NCBI RefSeq assembly: GCF_013375555.1
Contig: NZ_JABXWB010000005.1
Location: 248,001 to 312,000, forward strand
Direction of reading: 5' to 3'
From: Sphingobium sp. EM0848
Lineage (GTDB): Bacteria; Pseudomonadota; Alphaproteobacteria; Sphingomonadales; Sphingomonadaceae
Length of the DNA: 64,000 nucleotides
Part shown: in pieces, positions 60,654 through 64,000 of the stretch
Layout: each line of letters opens with the position of its first letter
Numbering within the stretch: the stretch's first letter is position 1
Made by a program: the position numbers and the translations under genes
Notes under the pieces: generated by a model
Database searches by the model: none
Told to the model about the DNA's origin: nothing
The model's input: only the letters and a program-made list of their open reading frames with translations

Positions 60654-61451
60654 ATGGATCGGATTTCCATCGAGCACGGCGAAGGCATCTGCACGATCAT
60701 GATCGACCGGCCCGACCGGATGAATGCCATCGATGACGCGATGACGCGGCGGCTGACGGAGATTTTCGAGGCGCTGGCCGAGGATGGAGCGACGCGGGTG
60801 GTGGTGATCGCGGGCAAGGGCAAGCATTTCTCCGCCGGCGGCGACATCGGCAATATCGCTGACTGGCTCTCGCCCGATCCGCAGGTCCGGTATGATCGGT
60901 TCACGCAGGCGGTCAGCAGCCTGTCCAAGCCGCTGGCGCTGGCGATGCAGCGTGTGCCGCAGCCGGTGATCGCCTCGGTGCGCGGGCACGCCATTGGTGT
61001 GGCGCTGCAGATCGTTCTGCTGGCCGATCTGGTGGTCGCGTCGGATAGTGCGAAGTTCAGCCTGCCGCAGCTCGATCTGGCCCATACACCCGACCATGGC
61101 GAGAGCTGGGCCTTGACGCGCAAGATCGGCCTCGCCCGCGCCATGCAGATGTCGCTGATGGCCGAGCGGATCGATGCGGCGACGGCGGAGCGCTACAATC
61201 TGGTGAACTGGGTAGTGGCGGACGAGGCGCTGGAGCCGCGCACGGAGGAGGTGGCGCGGCGGATCGCGAGCAGACCGGCGGCGGCGGCGCAGGGGGCAAA
61301 GGCGTTGTTCCAGAGCGGGCAGCAGCGCACGCTGGCCGAAGCACTGGACGCGGAGATCGCCATGCTGGGCAAGGTCGCCATGCAGGAGGATTTCGTCGAG
61401 GCGATCACTGCTTTTACAGAGAAGCGCCCCCCGGTTTTCGGGGGGTGCTGA
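60654..61451 (+). CDS. Enoyl-CoA hydratase/isomerase (crotonase family)
   Basis: A 265-residue crotonase: IMIDRPDRMNAID, oxyanion segment GKHFSAGGDIGNI, PVIASVRGHAIGVALQIVLLADLVVAS, and LDLAHTPDHGESWALTRKIG at the active-site loop. AAGGGAGAGG precedes ATG 60654. Transcribed alone, divergent from the interrupted acyl-CoA dehydrogenase gene. Confidence 0.92.
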   Translation: MDRISIEHGEGICTIMIDRPDRMNAIDDAMTRRLTEIFEALAEDGATRVVVIAGKGKHFSAGGDIGNIADWLSPDPQVRYDRFTQAVSSLSKPLALAMQRVPQPVIASVRGHAIGVALQIVLLADLVVASDSAKFSLPQLDLAHTPDHGESWALTRKIGLARAMQMSLMAERIDAATAERYNLVNWVVADEALEPRTEEVARRIASRPAAAAQGAKALFQSGQQRTLAEALDAEIAMLGKVAMQEDFVEAITAFTEKRPPVFGGC

Positions 61452-61469
61452 TCGGTTTCTGCAGGTTTC

Positions 61470-61493
61470 GTGCTCCTGCGCAGGCAGGAGCAC
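61470..61493. terminator. 10-bp hairpin between convergent genes
   Basis: GTGCTCCTGC / GCAGGAGCAC with a GCAG loop, followed by CCCTTATTTTA. Similar in sequence to the hairpin at 50555-50580. Probable terminator of the crotonase gene. Confidence 0.6.
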
Positions 61494-61517
61494 TCCCTTA
61501 TTTTACGGAATAGGGTG

Positions 61518-62765
61518 TTATCGCGCCGTCACGCGAACGTTCATCTGATACACACCGCGGAAGACCCATACCGGAAGGAAATCGAGCGCTTCGTCCAGCA
61601 CCTCAATGGTCTTCACCTTGCGCACCAGCGCGCCGAGAAATTCAGTGAGCTGCATCTTGGCGAGATGATGACCGAGGCAGAAATGCACGCCCGGCGCGAA
61701 CACCATCGATCCGCGATTGTCGCGGGTGAAGTCGATCCGGTCCGCATTCTGGAACACCGCCGGGTCGCGATTGGCCGTGGCGATCAGCACGGCGATCATG
61801 TCGCCCTTCCGGATCTTGTGGCCATATAGCTCGAAATCCTCATAGACGAGGCGCGGCTGGCCGCCGACCATGGCGATATGGCGCTGAAGCTCGGTCACGA
61901 TGTCGAGCATCTTGTCCTGATTGCCCTCGACCCAGGCCCAGGCTTCGGGGTCGCGCGCCAGAGCCTCGACCGACAGGGTGATGGTGTTCATCGTCGTGTC
62001 ATGGCCCGCTACGATCGCGACATGCATCTGCGCCAATATCTCGTCATAGGAAAGGCGGTCCTCCCCCTCCGACGCATTGAGCAGGCCGGTGAGGAAATCC
62101 TCTTTCGGATCGGTGCGGCGCTTTTCCAGTTCGATGGCGACCGCCTCGTTCATCTTTTCGAGCGCCAAATTGGCCTTCTCCAGCCGTTCGGCGGTCGGTA
62201 CGGTCGCCCCCACCCCTTCCATCAGCCAGGTCGCCCAGTTGCGCAGCTCCGGCGTCAGTTCGGGCGGCATGCCGAGCAGCTGGAACAACACGTCGCCGGT
62301 CATGGCGCGCGATATGCCCTCGTTGAACTCCAGCTCGCCCTCGGCAATCATCTTGTCGACCAGCGATTCCGCACGGGCGCGGGCAAAGGGGCGGAAGCCC
62401 TCGACGATCTTGCGGTTCAGCGCCTTCATCAGCAACGAGCGCAGGCGGGCATGGCGCTCGCCCTCGGTGCTGGTGATCCAGAGGTCCGAATATTTGACGA
62501 GCGTGGGAATGCGCGCGTCCCATTGCTCCGGCGGGATCAGGTGAAAGACCGGGAACATGCGCCCATCATTGGTGACCGGGATGCGCCGCTGGAAGGCATC
62601 GACCACATCGGCATGGCGGGTGATGAACCAGCATCGCGACTGCTCGCTCCAGAAGACCGGCGTCTGGTCGCGAATATGGTCGAGATCGTCGATCATCGCC
62701 TTGCCGCGCTCACGCGGGGCGTTGGTCAGGTCGACATCCACATAGTCCTGCACGTTCATCTTCAT
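61518..62765 (-). CDS. Cytochrome P450
   Basis: Soluble bacterial P450, 415 residues. The oxygen-binding I-helix is VAIVAGHDTTMNTITL, the K-helix ExxR is ELQRH, and the haem-Cys motif is FAPGVHFCLGHHLAKMQL with Cys at about residue 363. The pattern resembles the CYP families used for terpene, steroid or alkane-like hydroxylation in actinobacteria and sphingomonads. ATG 62765 is used; ATG 62759 is possible. No ferredoxin is adjacent; candidates in the window are the reductase at 16.9 kb and the Rieske ferredoxin at 50.2 kb. The CoA-transferase gene lies 21 bp upstream. Confidence 0.95.
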   Translation of the reverse strand: MKMNVQDYVDVDLTNAPRERGKAMIDDLDHIRDQTPVFWSEQSRCWFITRHADVVDAFQRRIPVTNDGRMFPVFHLIPPEQWDARIPTLVKYSDLWITSTEGERHARLRSLLMKALNRKIVEGFRPFARARAESLVDKMIAEGELEFNEGISRAMTGDVLFQLLGMPPELTPELRNWATWLMEGVGATVPTAERLEKANLALEKMNEAVAIELEKRRTDPKEDFLTGLLNASEGEDRLSYDEILAQMHVAIVAGHDTTMNTITLSVEALARDPEAWAWVEGNQDKMLDIVTELQRHIAMVGGQPRLVYEDFELYGHKIRKGDMIAVLIATANRDPAVFQNADRIDFTRDNRGSMVFAPGVHFCLGHHLAKMQLTEFLGALVRKVKTIEVLDEALDFLPVWVFRGVYQMNVRVTAR

Positions 62766-62786
62766 CCCTTCCCTTTTCTTATCCTG

Positions 62787-64000
62787 TCACGCCACGGCCT
62801 GCTCTGTGTAGAGGCTCTCGATCGACTCCTCCGCATAGCCAAGCGCGGCCAGCATTTCCCGCGTATGCGCCCCCGGCATCGGCGCGGGCAGGTCATTGCC
62901 CAGAGCCGAACGCGATAGGGAGAAAGCGGTGCCGATCTCGTTGATCTGGCCGAAGGCGGCATGCTGTGTCGCGCGGATGGTGCCGCGAGCGATCAGGTCC
63001 GGGTCAGTTAATATCTGCTGTTCCTTGCCGTCGCGGCAGGCCTCCACCCAGACACCATGGGGTTCGAGCGCGACCTTGAGCTGAGCATGGTCCAGCCGGC
63101 CGACACGGGCGGCGATCAGCCCTTCCTCCAGCTCGGGCAGGTCGAGGGCGTTGCGCAGGCCGGCGACGGCCCGCTCCCCCCGTGCGACGATGGCGACCCA
63201 GCCGTCCGCCGCTTCATACAGGCATTCGAGCGGAGTATAACCGCTAAGGCTCGCGCTCAGCGCCGGGATGCCGGCAAAGCTGCCATCGGGGCGCTGGATC
63301 AGTTCGGACAGCGTATAGATGCCCGCATTGCACAGCGGCGATTCCAGCGAGACGCTGCGCCCGGTGCGCTCACGGTGGAGCAGCGCCGCCATCACCGCGA
63401 CCGCGCCGATCATGCCGCCCGCAATGTCGACCAGATTGGTGCGGTTCCAGCGCGGATCATTGCCCGCACCCGCCGCCTTCACCTCATGACCGGTCCAGGC
63501 CTGCATCACCATGTCGAACCCGGCCTTGGCGGCGGCGGGACCTTCATTGCCGAAGGCAGGCGCCTCCAGCGCGATCAGCGCGGGATTGACCTGGCTGAGG
63601 CTCTGCGGATCGACACCCAGCCGCCTTGCGACGCCAGGGCGGAAATTGTTCATCACCACATCCGCGCCCGCGCACAGTTGCCGCACCACCTTCAGCCCAT
63701 CGGCATGTTTCAGGTCGACGCCGATCACCCGCTTGGCATGGTTTGCAACGGCGAAGGATTTGAAGATCGAGCGGTTGGGATCGCCCTGCTTGGCCTCGAC
63801 CTTGACCACGTCAGCGCCCAGATCAGCCAGCGCCACGCCCGCGAGCGGCCCTGCGACAAAGGCGCCGCAATCGACGACCCTCAGCCCTTCGAGCGGCTTG
63901 CGGCCCTTTTGCGCGCGCTTGGCCGCGCCCTCGCCCAGCGGCACGGCGGCGAAGGGCAGGCCGACATGACGGGTGCCGTCCGCTTCCGCTACGATGATGC
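62787..64000 (-). CDS. CaiB/BaiF CoA-transferase (partial, 5' end outside window)
   Basis: Class III CoA-transferase with GLRVVDCGAFVAGPLAGVALADLGADVVKVEAKQGDPNR and AKAGFDMVMQAWTG carrying the catalytic-type Asp. The frame is open to the window edge: before GTG 63944 it reads VAEADGTRHVGLPFAAVPL, which looks like the linker of a double-domain transferase rather than non-coding DNA. I therefore treat GTG 63944 as internal and the gene as partial. It is co-directional with the P450 gene (21-bp gap). Confidence 0.9.
   Translation of the reverse strand, partial: IIVAEADGTRHVGLPFAAVPLGEGAAKRAQKGRKPLEGLRVVDCGAFVAGPLAGVALADLGADVVKVEAKQGDPNRSIFKSFAVANHAKRVIGVDLKHADGLKVVRQLCAGADVVMNNFRPGVARRLGVDPQSLSQVNPALIALEAPAFGNEGPAAAKAGFDMVMQAWTGHEVKAAGAGNDPRWNRTNLVDIAGGMIGAVAVMAALLHRERTGRSVSLESPLCNAGIYTLSELIQRPDGSFAGIPALSASLSGYTPLECLYEAADGWVAIVARGERAVAGLRNALDLPELEEGLIAARVGRLDHAQLKVALEPHGVWVEACRDGKEQQILTDPDLIARGTIRATQHAAFGQINEIGTAFSLSRSALGNDLPAPMPGAHTREMLAALGYAEESIESLYTEQAVA

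Noticed and set aside
60270..61493. 407-codon minus-strand ORF
   Set aside because: Only its last ~100 codons are real (5' part of the interrupted acyl-CoA dehydrogenase, reading into the IS end); the rest is antisense to a crotonase.

Overview
The window looks like chromosomal or large-plasmid DNA of a GC-rich alphaproteobacterium, most likely a sphingomonad (Sphingobium/Novosphingobium-like). The reasons are two TonB-dependent receptors carrying the 'DIIVTA' start typical of that group, a dense array of acyl-CoA enzymes in short overlapping operons, and high third-position GC that opens long antisense ORFs. The genus is an inference from style, not from a marker gene. No rRNA, tRNA or CRISPR array was seen.

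Layout. 1-4.2 kb: a minus-strand efflux operon of the FUSC / DUF1656 / HlyD / outer-membrane-factor type; the last gene runs off the left edge. 4.4-7.8 kb: a nitric-oxide response block (small membrane proteins, flavohemoprotein Hmp, DUF1971 protein, group III truncated haemoglobin) divergent from an NsrR-type Rrf2 regulator, with two NsrR-like operators between them. 8.3-11.2 kb: a MarR regulator divergent from a ClC chloride transporter, with the same palindromic operator before the ClC gene and again after it. 11.2-14.7 kb: a META/DUF4377 envelope protein between ~183-bp inverted repeats, the right one split by an IS66-family element. 14.7-24.6 kb: a catabolic block with TonB receptor, aldehyde dehydrogenase, ferredoxin reductase, BKACE (DUF849) and CoA-transferase on the minus strand, and cysteine hydrolase, alcohol dehydrogenase and SDR on the plus strand.

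24.6-56.8 kb: a 32-kb acyl-CoA catabolic island bounded by two near-identical 170-bp palindromic repeats in opposite orientation. It holds an Old Yellow Enzyme homologue, crotonases, an acyl-CoA dehydrogenase, CoA-transferases, two acyl-CoA ligases, MaoC and CitE-like enzymes, SDRs, an epoxide hydrolase, three APH-type kinases (one with a degenerate catalytic loop), two related proteins of unknown function each beside an APH gene, a Rieske ferredoxin, a second TonB receptor, an MFS transporter and two tandem MarR regulators at the right end. 56.9-64 kb: an acyl-CoA dehydrogenase gene cut by an IS21-family element (8-bp target duplication, frame preserved), a crotonase, a cytochrome P450 and a partial, probably double-domain, CoA-transferase.

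How the genes work together. The set fits uptake of a hydrophobic substrate through TonB receptors, oxidation by P450, dehydrogenases and epoxide hydrolase, CoA activation by ligases or CoA-transferases, and beta-oxidation-like breakdown with methyl-branched or cyclic intermediates; the substrate cannot be read from sequence. A recurring motif (GTTCGC, six bases, then an A/T-rich ATAATG-like part) sits in every divergent promoter of the island, in front of the OYE gene and between the two MarR genes. It is the best candidate here for an undescribed regulon operator.
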